Part shown: in pieces, positions 1 through 10,647 of the stretch
Numbering within the stretch: position 1 is the stretch's first letter
Layout: every line of letters begins with the position of its first letter
Origin: Acytostelium subglobosum LB1
Lineage: Eukaryota > Evosea > Eumycetozoa > Acytosteliales > Acytosteliaceae
NCBI RefSeq assembly: GCF_000787575.1
Contig: NW_012236518.1
Coordinates: 186,001 to 250,000, forward strand
Reading direction: 5' to 3'
DNA length: 64,000 bases
Position numbers and translations under genes: made by a program
The notes under the pieces: model-generated
Database searches by the model: none
Told to the model about the DNA's origin: nothing
What the model saw: the letters and a program-made list of their open reading frames with translations, nothing else

Positions 1-1317
1 GAATGACAAGAAGTTCTCGTGAAGGAATGATATAAACATGCTGCCATCCACATGAGAGTGTTCAAACACCTCCTCAGGTATGTTCTCCAAAGGTGCTCGA
101 TTGTACTTTTCCTTGTACCATAGGTTTTTGTTGTTGTTTCCTGTGGCAACTACATTGACAAGGTGTCAGTAAGGTCGGACGTTCAGGCCAGAGTAAGTTA
201 ACTTACTTCGCTTGTTGTAGAGTATTTTGCCTAGTGAGTGGAACAGGGATAGAGAGTGCTCCCTGTTCTTGGACTTGTCGGCTGCTGACTTGGAATCGGA
301 GGCACTCTTCTTTGTGGCCTTCTTTGGCTTGACAATGACCTCTCTATTCTTTCCAACACAGTGAAACTCGAGAGAGTTGATCGCGGCACGAATATCACCT
401 CCACTCTCCAATCGAATCGATTCCACAATGTCGTCCTCCACCTTGTATCCCTCTTTGATTGTCATTTCCTTCAAGTACTTAAACATTGTAACAGGGGCAA
501 CAGCGTTGAATCTAGATTCGGAATCATATGAGTGAGTGTGAGATAAGATGAGATTGAATAGGATTGAATAGCTTCGTGATACTTACGCAATCTGCTTTGT
601 ATGTACATTGTTTTGCAGTTGATAATCAAGTAGTTGATTGAGTCCAGAGTTGCCAGCAAAGCTGTCAGAGTAGATAAAGATAAGTGGATAGATGGTACGT
701 TTGAGAAACATTCGGAATGATTGTCTAAACTCATCGAGAACATGTGGCTGGATATTCGGTAACTCCTCAATTAAGAGTAGCTTCTTCTTGCCTGTTGTCG
801 CTCCAAACAAATCGCATCTAATTGTTAAGGAGTTAGGATATATGTATATATACTTGTGCAAATCCGAGATATCAAATTACCTTTCGTTTGACTTTAGCCA
901 GTTCTTAAAGGTCTCAAACTGTGGCGTGTAGTTACTCCTGACCTTGTCGTCTTGGTTCTTGATCACATCCATCACGGGATTGATCCACTCTTCAATCTGA
1001 AAAGAGAAGATGTTGGCCATTACCTTGATCAGGGCTGTCTTACCTGCTCCGGTCGGTCCTGTCATTATCAACATCTTTTGAGTCTACGTTGGCATGTCAC
1101 AGTGTCGTGAGTGAGTAAATGAGTGATGGATGGTGGAATGGGGACCACTTACGATGAGTGTGCTGTTCGATATCTCTTTGCAACGATCTTGGAACCAGTT
1201 CTTGACCTCATCCACTTTGTTGCGATGGATGACCAATCTGATATCCTCCTCAGTCTTGGGCTCGTGCTTTTCGATCCAAGGTCGGACGTCCTTTGTCTTG
1301 GCTGACCTGTTGTTGTT

Positions 1318-1352
<35 letters not shown>

Positions 1353-2625
1353 CCGTTGTCTTGGTGGTCGAATAACTGTCAACGTTGAATATATCGTCAA
1401 TGAAGTCGTTTCCATGTTGAATCTTTATCGTGGATGTTGTTGTTGTAGATGGGGATTGATCACGTGATTGGTGTCCGCCAACACCAATACTACTACTACT
1501 TGAGTGACCATTGATAACAATTGGTTTGCCATGTGTCGAAAGTGATGACAAGGAGACTGTGGATGCAGAGATACCAGTGATGACTGACTTGCCAATTGAT
1601 GTGTCGTTGTCTTTCCTTGCAAACTTGGACCGCGGTAGTTGCTTTTTGATCACCAATGGATCATCCTCTTCGATATCTTCTGGCTGTTGCTGTGGTGTCA
1701 GTGTTGGTGTTGGTGTCAATGGCGGTGTTGTTGGCGTTGGTTGTGACTCATCGCCTGGCTGCTTCCTCTTTCTGAACTCTGGTAGTTTGGTCAACACCAC
1801 TTCCACCTCAGGCAACGACGAAGGTGTTGGCTGTGATGGAGGGGTTGAAGATATTGGCGTGCTTTGTTGTGTCTTTCTTCTTGTTGTTGGTGTACTACTG
1901 CTGATGCTGCTGACTATGTCGATCTTCTTAATACTACTGCTGCTCGTGCTGTTGATACTGCTGTTGCTACTTGTGACGCTGATGCTAGACAACTTGAAGT
2001 CATCCTTGTGTGAGTACTCGCTGAGATGGCTCTCAGAGTGTCGTTCGGGACAGTCCTCTAGGGTGGCATAGATGCACTCAAACTTGGTATCCTCTGATGA
2101 TGTTGACAGGGCTGGTGCAACAAACTTTGTTGCTGTTTTTGACGCATTGGATGATGATGATAATGAAGCGCTATTGTTGAGGACAGGAGATACAGGTGGT
2201 GACTTATTGTCACGTGACAATCCTCCCCTCAGTGATGTTGAACCACCTGTCTTGTTGCTACTACTACTGCTACTGCTACTGCTACTGCTACCGCTACTGC
2301 TACTGCTGCTGAACATCATCTTCTTCTTGTTGCTACTACTGCGATCATCTGCTAACAATGAACTCTTTGATGACGACGATGATGAAGATGATGAAGACGA
2401 AGACGAGCCTTTTACTGAGCCTGAAGATGATGACTTCTTGGAGGATGATGAGGAGGATGATGAAGCGAAGCTTACAAAGTCTGGGTCTTCAATCTCCTCC
2501 TCCTCATCATCTCTATTCTTTGATGATTGAGTTCTAAAGAAGTTGCTTATCGGTACTGTTGTAGCATTGTCACTCTTGTGCTTTGTCTTCTTTGAACTTG
2601 AGAATGATTTATAGCTCATTATCAT
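1..2625 (-). CDS. rad17: Rad17-like checkpoint clamp loader (5' part, runs off the window start)
   Basis: AAA+ ATPase that loads the 9-1-1 clamp onto damaged DNA in the nucleus. Exons on the minus strand: 2625-1153, 1083-881, 817-587, 511-207 and 149 to beyond base 1; all junctions are GT-AG and keep frame. A 490-residue exon 1 is mostly Ser-rich low complexity and ends in RPWIEKHEPKTEEDI, the start of the conserved core. Exon 2 has the Walker A motif GPTGAGKTA and exon 3 the Walker B-like LLLIEELPN. Exon 4 has FNAVAPVTMFKYL and FHSLGKILYNKR, and the last visible exon has ENIPEEVFEHSHVDG, all typical of Rad17 and not of RFC subunits. The Ser/Asn-rich leader is far longer than in animals. A second ATG lies two codons downstream at 2619. 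The 3' end is outside the window. Confidence 0.93.
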
Positions 2626-2955
2626 TTGGCTACCAAGTATCTAAAGTAACTGTAATACTTTGCTACTACTTTTTGTCGTCAATGACTATGAACAAGCAGC
2701 ATCTGAGTCTTAGTGCTGCACAAGTAAGTATCTGTGAATATAGTTGTTGTTGTAATAGTTGTGTATATGTACATAAAGTCAATGAATGACAAATGAATGA
2801 ATGAGTGAACATGTATTGCCTCAATGAAAAACGCGTTTTTGCAAATTCACAAAAAAGTTGAATAATTCTTCAAAATTGCAATTTTGAGACCAATCGTCTG
2901 ATTGACTTTTCTTTTGGAATACAGTCAATCAAATGATTGACCAACCGAATGATGT
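2626..2955. promoter_or_regulatory. Spacer upstream of rad17, with an ACGCGT palindrome
   Basis: This 330-bp AT-rich stretch lies upstream of rad17 and downstream of the chalcone-isomerase-like gene, both on the minus strand. It should hold the rad17 promoter and the neighbour's polyadenylation site. At 2827-2840 there is a perfect 14-bp palindrome, AAAAACGCGTTTTT, centred on ACGCGT, about 200 bp upstream of the rad17 ATG. No open frame here looks real. Confidence 0.5.
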
Positions 2956-3976
2956 TTAGTGGATACCTATTGTAGATATGTCCACTGATTCGCTTTTATT
3001 CCTGAGGATGGTCCACAGCTTGCTGTAGAACTCTTGTCGCACCTCGGGCACCTTGGACGAAGAGCCAAGATAGAACTCAAAGAGTGTGTCACCAAGTCGT
3101 ACGTCTTGGATCTCGCGCAACAACTGCTTGTCCAGCAGCACGAGTAGTTTGCCATCCTTGTTGCGGACAAAGTCCAGCTCGGACTGTGTCGATATCTCTT
3201 GGTTGGGCGGCATCACTGTGCGCAGGTCCGTCAGCCACTCCTCAATCTCGACCAGCTCCAGCTTTTGATTCTTGCGCCACACCAGATTGGTCATACTCGT
3301 TTCGAGTCCACTATAAATGTGATTCCAGGTGACCTTCTTTGTTGGGCGTATCTTCAACGACATGCCCACGCACTTATCAATCAACATGTCCAGCACCTCC
3401 TTGCTTGACTTTGTAAACTCCTCCACTTGCATATTGTTGGCTCGCTCCTTCAACTCATTCTTGTTGGTCAACTCCATATCATCAATATAAATGGCCATTG
3501 AATATACATTGATCTCTGTCGTGTATCTTGTGTCAATCATTCAATCATTCATTCAATCAATCAGACATGATGTACATACTTAGGAATGACATAACTCTGT
3601 TGCCAATGGCTACAATGGCATGATCGATGTTCAGATCTTTGTTGACCATTCTCTTTGGATATTGATATCCAGTCTTGATTTGAATGATGTGATCTGGTGT
3701 CTCTTCAAAGCATTCCTTGCACATTGCCACTGCACCAGGTAGTAACATCAATGACAATGTAAATGCTGCCGCTGCATATGAACCATTAGATGATGATGAT
3801 GATGATGACTTATCATTGTTGTCATTCTTGTTATTGTTGCTGCTATAACATCTTTGAGTTGTTGTCAACGATGTCGATGTTGACAAGAATTGTGAGAATG
3901 AGTATGAAGGAAGTGTCTTGTTACTCGTATTGAGTATGCTTCCTGCACGCAAAAGACCTTTGAACTTGTTGCTCAT
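2956..3976 (-). CDS. Chalcone-isomerase-fold mitochondrial protein (Aim18/Aim46-like)
   Basis: Two exons, 3976-3580 and 3515-2956, joined in frame across a 64-bp GT-AG intron; about 318 residues. The N-terminus is basic and hydroxylated, followed by a Ser/Asn linker and a hydrophobic span (AAAAFTLSLMLLPGAVAM), which looks like a mitochondrial presequence and membrane anchor. The core after the splice reads MSFLKINVYSMAIYIDD and continues with LKIRPTKKVTWNHIYSGLE and LGDTLFEFYLGSSSKVPE. This matches the beta-sheet and helix order of the chalcone isomerase superfamily. Relatives in fungi (Aim18/Aim46) are mitochondrial, non-catalytic or fatty-acid-binding; a true flavonoid isomerase role is unlikely here. 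Family is fairly sure, function is not. Confidence 0.7.
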
Positions 3977-4315
3977 TGTTGTTGTTGTTATTATCTCTAT
4001 GATGATGATAAAGATGTTTGTGGAATGTAATGACGAGATTGAATGATGTTAGACTAAACTGAGATGGGTGAAAGGGGGATACACAAGAGGTATTCAGGCC
4101 GAACCTTCTTTTGCTTTTTTCGAAAAGTGGTTGATTGTTGTTTCGATCACTTTTTTATTCATTCTCCCAGCTCTCGACGACTACCAGCCCATTTGATTAA
4201 TCAATACTTAATCATATATATGTAATATACATATACAGATACATACATAGATATATACACACACATATATAATTATATAATTGTAATAACATATATTTAT
4301 TTATAAATTACAATA
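3977..4315. promoter_or_regulatory. Divergent promoter region
   Basis: A 339-bp spacer between the chalcone-isomerase-like gene (minus) and the Rab32-like gene (plus). The half next to the Rab gene is almost pure A/T, with TATATA-type runs at 4200-4310, as usual for dictyostelid promoters. No coding signal is visible. Confidence 0.5.
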
Positions 4316-5015
4316 ATGTCACAAGATGATGACCAACAGATGTTAAAGATTCTGGTTGTTGGTGGACCAAGGACTGGAAAGGTAAAGGATAGTTCGGCCG
4401 AACAATCAATCAACTTGATCACTAACATATAAACATACTTTAAAGACAAGTATAATCAATAAGTACGCCAATAATAGATGCCCAAAGAATTATAAAGTTA
4501 CAGTTGGTGTAGATTGCATTAGTAAAGAGACGGTGGTCAGTGGAAGAAAGGTGGAGTTGTACTTTTGGGATATATCTGGTCAAGAGAGATACGCTCATAT
4601 GACTAGACACTACTTTGAGAATGCTCAGGCGGCATTCATCGTGTTTGACGTCAGCGATGAGGAGGTGACGCTGGAGGCGGCCGCCGCGTGGAAGGCGAAC
4701 GTCGATCTGTGCTTCCCCGACGCACCCCTGCCCACCATACTGCTGGCCAACAAGAGCGACAAGATCCTCGACTTGAAGGACGTGCCCTACAAGCGCTACG
4801 ATCAGTTCTGCGAGCAAAACACAATCAACAAATGGTTCCTGACGTCGGCCACCAACGGATCGAATCTCGACGTGTCAGTCGACGAGCTGGTCAAGCTCAT
4901 CTTTGAGAGCGATCAGTCACTCGCACCAAAGCCACGCGAGGGCTTCAAGCTGACCGATCCCAGCGCTCAACCACCATCCTCTGCCACCAATGAGGTCAAG
5001 AAGACATGTTGCTAA
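4316..5015 (+). CDS. Rab32-like small GTPase
   Basis: Two exons, 4316-4381 and 4446-5015; 211 residues. The intron falls directly after the P-loop GGPRTGK, with exon 2 starting TSIINKYANN. G3 is WDISGQER (most Rabs have WDIAGQER), G4 is NKSD and G5 is TSATNGS. The stretch HMTRHYFENAQAAFIVFDVS, the long insert before PTILLANKSD and the following YDQFCEQNTINKWFLTSA resemble Rab32/38 more than other Rabs. The C-terminus KKTCC should be doubly geranylgeranylated. Rab32/38 act in biogenesis of lysosome-related organelles and phagosomes. Their exchange factor in animals is BLOC-3, whose HPS1 subunit is encoded at 27956-30411. Rab32 membership is an inference from these motifs. Confidence 0.85.
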
Positions 5016-5647
5016 ATGGTGACATCACTCAAGCTTCCCAACCCAACCGACTATATACATATAAGTGGCGACCAACCATTTGATTCTTGGCATTCCATGG
5101 CATGCATGGTATGGCTGGCTCATTCAAGCCAGCCTCTCGCGATTCACCACCACCCCTCCAGCGGTTGCTCCTCCTGGTCATTAACTTGGCGCGGTCGATT
5201 CGTCCGTCCCCAGACGACTGTCCGCCAGGCAGTAGCCGCTGAGATGGATGTAGTACTACACCTCCCCTGATACGAACATGTAAATACATATCACTGTTAA
5301 CCTCTCAATCAGGAGACTACATTATTTGATTGTGATGGATGGTTGGATGTATGGATGGATGGATGGAAGGAGAGGCAGTCTCCCTCGGGACAATCCTCAC
5401 TCGCGGAACTCCCCTTCCAGATGTCCTGGAAGGCGATGTTTATGTATGTTATAAATAATGATTGGTCGGACTTTGGGATTTGATTGATTGATTGAATGAT
5501 TGAGGTAAGCTATACAAACAAGGTGCACCTTGTGATCGGGTCGGGTCCGGGCGCGACTACTACCTGGGCCCATCTCTCTGTGGAACCAGGTGTCTGCGTC
5601 AACTACAATAAAGATAGAGTATGTACTTGTTGTGGCGCGCTCGCGCC
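5016..5647. other. Spacer between converging genes
   Basis: A 632-bp convergent spacer between the Rab32-like gene (plus) and the ComC-like gene (minus). It contains ATGGATGG-type simple repeats near 5340-5365 and no supported gene; the open frames on both strands lack family features. It should hold both 3' ends. Confidence 0.4.
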
Positions 5648-7282
5648 TTAGACAGCACCGCCACTTGGGGTAACCTTGGTGGACATCCTGTTGAGCGTCA
5701 CTCTGGTCTTGGCCTGCTTCACATAGATGTGTGCAGTAGTGCTCTTCCTGTAGATGATGATGGCGGCGGCAATGATCACGGCGCCACAGATAACTGGCAC
5801 GACCACTACCACGGGCAGGAACCATGTCGCCCGTCCACTGTCGCCGGTTTGGCGAATAGGACACGTGATGTTTGATCCGTCCTCACTGGCCGACGCTGAG
5901 TATGAACGCACCAGCACACTAAAGTCTGGGTCAATGTCGACATAGTCGGTGAAGTACGGCACTACCATGCCGCTCAGTAATGCGCCTGGCTGGTTGTTGA
6001 GCATGCGGTTCGTCAGCACAAAGGGGCGGCCGTCCAGCATGCCTCTGTTGGGGAAGGCGCCATATAGACCGTAGCCCATCATGGGCATCTGGTAGCTGTT
6101 GCCGTAGAAGCGGGTCGTCCTGTTAAGGAACATCGAGCAGTCGCCGTCCAGACCGCTGGTGACGTTGAATGTGATGAGCAGGTAGTTGAGGCTGGACTTG
6201 AACTTGTACTCGCTGAGACGAATGGCATACTTGACCGTGTTGTTGTGCATCGACACGCTCTCATTCATGTACTTGACGATGTTGTACGAGCTGGATATGT
6301 TCATCGTCATCAGCACCTTGGCGCCATCGGTCATTGTGCCCGACATGGTGAAGTCTGTTGCACTGCCCTCGGTCGTCATGTTGCCAAACTCTTCGTCGCG
6401 CACGTATTGGCCAGTCGAGTCGACCTCGATCACTGAGAAGAACTTGATGCTGAACTTCAGCTCCTCCTCTGGGTGCTCGAGGATGGAGCCGTTCTTGAGG
6501 TTGCCGTATATCGAGTAGTTGCACCAGGGTCGCACGCTGTCAAACTCAATCTCGGAGCGCATAGTGTAGTTGGAGGGGGATGCGCACGACCAGCCGGTGA
6601 AGCCCTCGTCACACACGCACATTGCCAGTGCCGAGCATGTTCCGTGGCCCGAGCACATCGGGTTACCTGAGCACAATTGCTTGGAGCACGTGGTGCCGGT
6701 GTAGCCGGGGAAGCACTCGCACAGGCCATCGACGTTGCATGTGCCGTTGTTGCACTTGCCTGCCTGGCACGCGGTGAATGTTATCTTGATGGGGTAGACG
6801 TCGCTCGCGTAGTACAAGGACATGTTGACGTTCAGTGGTATATTCCTCTCGAGAGTGATCACAGTGCTGTTGGTCGTCACCATCAAGTTGAGCAAGTACT
6901 GATGGCCATCAGTTGAGTTGATCGTCAACAAATTACGATCCATTCCACTCAGATCACCAATCACAGTGATCACATTTGTATTCACTGGAACTGATGGGAT
7001 TGATGTTATGTTTACTGGATTTCCATTTACTTGATCAGCTGTGATTGAGTGATTGATTGAGTGATGGGGGAGTGTGTGTGAGTTTGGCGAAGAGGACGAG
7101 GAGGATGGGAGTGGGTGACCTGGAATCATTCCAATCACATTCCAATCGATCTATCAATCTATCAAAGTATTACCTGCATAGTTGGCAGCTGATGATGTTT
7201 GGATACAACAACAACTGATGAGGAGGAGGATAGACGCTAGACTAGTCCAAAGGACATAACCGTTGGTAGGTTGTTTGGTCAT
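5648..7282 (-). CDS. ComC-like EGF-domain cell-surface protein
   Basis: Two exons, 7282-7174 and 7038-5648; 499 residues. Exon 1 encodes a signal peptide (MTKQPTNGYVLWTSLASILL..., cleavage near SSAANYA). The middle has two tandem EGF-like units, CQAGKCNNGTCNVDGLCECF and CSGHGTCSALAMCVCDEGF. The next 270 residues, starting SEIEFDSVRPWCNYSIYG, match the beta-rich domain that follows the EGF units in Dictyostelium ComC-type proteins (ComC supersandwich). A single membrane span (WFLPVVVVVPVICGAVIIAA) precedes a short basic tail, so this is a type I membrane protein. Family members take part in cell-cell signalling or adhesion during development; the ligand is unknown. Several N-x-S/T sites are present. 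Start chosen at the Met before the signal peptide. Confidence 0.85.
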
Positions 7283-8040
7283 TATGTATATATAAAGGTG
7301 TGTATGTGTATGTGTGTGTGTATGTGTGTCTAGATAGGGTAGGCAGATGGATGATGGATGATGGATGATGAACGAGAAGAGTGTCTTCTCTCTTGTGTAG
7401 GAGGTAGAGGAGGAAGAGGAGAAAGTATTGAATGAATGAATGAGGTCTGAATCGCTCACAACAGAGAAAACTAACAAACTCACTTAATCACTCATTCAAT
7501 CAATCAATCAATCATTCCTGAAATAGAGATGGCCTTCAGCAGTTGACCACCCCCCTCTCACACATACACTACCACTATCACGTAAACCGTTGACCATTCG
7601 GCCACGTCCCATCCATCACTCGAGGTATTAGACAAGAGACCTACACTGTGCAAGGTAGTAGTTGATCAAATGGCCAATCGAAGGCCAGTCGTCCCAGAGC
7701 ACCCACATCATAAATCCAACGAAAAACAGTCTAAATCCAAAGTTTGATCGCCAAACTAGGGTGTTTTGTGGTGGTAATGGACCCACACGCCAATCAATCA
7801 CTAACCACTCACCACACTTCGCCCCGGCCCAATGATGGCCCGCAATCGGCTACTTATTAATTGAAGAGGAACTCCCATGAGAACCTTCGAAGTGTGATTG
7901 ATTGGTGGAGGGTTCCAAGTGCTCAGTCTAATAGCACGAGTCAGTGTGGCGGCCCATCAACCAATGTGATCAAACAATCAAAGAGATATTACTTCATTTA
8001 TAGGTTCACCTTGGTCCAATCTCCTTGACCTTGTCATCCA
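7283..8040. other. Spacer with simple repeats
   Basis: A 758-bp intergenic stretch between two minus-strand genes. It holds a (GT)n-rich tract near 7298-7330, an ATGGATG run near 7348-7372 and an AATC run at 7496-7514. It should include the ComC-like promoter. I see no gene in it. Confidence 0.4.
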
Positions 8041-10647
8041 TCACTTGTGTGATTGTGTCGTTGGCTGATGTGGTGGTACTGCAGTAGAACCAACTTGCCC
8101 ATGCCCTGATGAAGATGATGATGATGTGTTGGTTCCAACAACATCTCCTATTGGCGCGATTGGTGTTGGTTGTGTTGGAGATGATGGCTTTGTTATCTTT
8201 GATCTGTCTTTCTTCTTGTTGGCTGTTGTCTTATTGGCACCCGCATTCCCACTTCCACCTTCTAGCTCGGGCTGATAGAGTGGTCTGCTGAATGAAAAGG
8301 TCTGAACACCGCATTTCTGGGTGATCCTTGCTGGAACATTCTTGTTCAGCTGCTTGCTGGACCTCGATCCGAACTGGATCGCCTTCTTGATTAAACAAGT
8401 CGATGCTGTAAGGCCCAATGTCTTTGCGAGCTAATGAAGATCAGGGTGGACGGTAACGAAGAGGTTAGTTCATCTGATGGTCAACACGTCACGAACTTGG
8501 GATGCACGAATATGTTATGAGGGCTGTAAGTGAAGTGCAGTGATTGATTGATGGATCGAGTGAGTGAGGGATCGAGTGATCGGTTGAGTGTGTGGGCGAT
8601 TGGAATGATTCCATATTGGTTGGTTTGGACGATTGATTGAATGAGCGAGTGATTGTTTGATTGGTTTGGACGATTGATTGAGTGTTTGATTGATTGATGA
8701 GTGATGGGTCACAGTGAACATGTTGTTTGTTGATTGATTGGAATGGTTCCATGACCGAATGTGATTGAGTGATGACTTACCTCTCGCAATATCCTTTTGT
8801 CGCCAGTGCCTTGTGCTAGACTGAGATCGCAAACGTAGGATAGGGGCACACTGTTGAGGTACTCGATGACATTCTCATCGAGATAGGGGAATCTTGGCTC
8901 GCGTCTATTGCTGCTGATCACTCTGTCATCACGACCAAGGTTGCGCTTCCATATTCTGTTGAAGTCTTTGTTCAACTCGCCTTGCAACACCTGCCAGGAA
9001 CCCCTGGCGAATGCACTGCGATGTCGTCCGTAGCCTGCCAGTTGCTCGTCTGCACCTGAACCCATCAGCAACACTTTGCATGTGGTCATTACGCGTCCAT
9101 ACTCTTGCTCGCGTCCATGCACCAGGCCCTCGCCACGCGCGGCAAACCACAGTGCCAAGGATATTGTCATGTCCATGATGGTGATGGCTGGGTAGGACAG
9201 CTGGTAGACGATGGGCTTGGCCCACTCCATCCACATGTCCGTCACATTGACCTTGATCAGCAGCCACTCACGTTGTGGCGCAATCGCCTGCAACTCGGCA
9301 AGGCCCGTGATGGCAGTCTTGCGGTCGGGCACCTTGTCAAACTCCTCGATCGATGAGCTGTCATTGCCAAAGGCCACGTTGATTAGATGTATTGGTTCTC
9401 CTGCGGGTATATGTTGATGTGTGATCGCTGCCAAAACAATGCTGTCCAGGCCCCCACTGAACATGATTCCGACGCGACTCGGCAGTGGCGTCGGCTGGTC
9501 GGCACAGAATGTCGGTCGTATCAGCTGAGGACATGATGTACTGAGTGGCGGCAGACTAATCACACGCGTCTCAATCGATTTGTTAAGTCTAACCAACAAT
9601 GTATCCCTATATCCATCAAACACCTTCTGGTCCCATTGCGGTTGGTCCGCGGGCGGTGTCATCACCGTCCTTCTTCCAAATGGATAAAAGTGTAGTTGGT
9701 CCACAAGTAGTGCTGCAGCTACTGTTGTTGCTGGGTCAGGTATATTCGTGTTCGCGCCAGTAGTCGTGGTAGTAGTTGTTGTAGTCGTAGATGTCGTGGT
9801 CGTGGTCGTGGTTGTGGTTGTGGAAACGTCGTTGTCATTATCATCATTGTCAGCGGCGTCATAGTCGAGTGTGGTAATGCCGATGTTGACTTGGTTGTTG
9901 CCATCCCATGAGTGTGACTCGAGTCGTACGACAGTGTCATCGTCCAGGATGTCTGGGAAGTGAATAGAGTACAATCCAAATGTGTTGACTTCGCACCAAT
10001 GAGGCAAGGTAGTTGGCTTGCTGTCATCGATACCAGCGGGGAATGAACCGATTGACGACAAGACAAATGTTTGTTTTGTCTTGTTGACCAATAGTGATCT
10101 ACGACCAAGCACATCGCGGGCCAAACCATAGTCGACGCGCTGATTCATTCCAATAAACAAAGGCGAATGGTCCTTTGATCTTGAGCATTATGTTGACAAA
10201 TGTGGATGGGTCGATGCCGCTGCCGCCACCGCCAATGTCGGCTTGATTGAACAGATGGAGAAGTAGACGTGTGTCATTGTCATGCACGCCAATGTCGTAT
10301 CCATCAAACAGCTCACCATTCCACATTAGTATGTTGCCGCGATCGTCTTGACAGGGTTGGACAGTGAGCTCGCCACGCATTCCCAGCACTGAAGCCACCA
10401 TTGTTATATGTATTGGTGGTCGTTGACCAGATTGACCAATAGTCTTTATAGTCTTTGATTGTTGGATAACAGAGTCTGGACCACGATTAGTGAGTCGAAC
10501 AATCAAGTCATCCAACAATGACTGTGTGTCTGACAACAACAATGTATCATCTTCTTCTTTGTCTCCAACATGTTGTTGATTAGATGATGCAGAGTTCAAA
10601 GGATCCAACACATTGACACCATTGATAATGAATGATATTCCACACAT
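8041..10647 (-). CDS. Asparagine synthetase domain protein (ASNSD1-like), with an apparent one-base shift
   Basis: Exons 10647-8781 and 8430-8041 on the minus strand, about 751 residues. It begins MCGISFIING, so the Cys2 nucleophile of class II amidotransferases is present. Glutaminase landmarks NRGPDS and MWNGELFDG follow, then the synthase ATP-pyrophosphatase loop FSGGLDS, then GADEQLAGYGRH. The C-terminus crosses the intron as GDKRILRE/LAKTLGLTAST with KKAIQFGSR, diagnostic of ASNSD1. The reading frame changes near 10118-10122, where WFG is followed by RDVLGRRSLL only if the GGG run has one base fewer; total length also fits a single extra base. This is either an assembly error or a recent mutation. 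The 350-bp intron is unusually long and rich in TGAT repeats. Confidence 0.85.

Noticed and set aside
1130-2530. Long plus-strand open frames rich in Leu and Val opposite rad17
   Set aside because: They are the antisense of Ser/Asn codon repeats in exon 1 of rad17 and show no start context or family motif.
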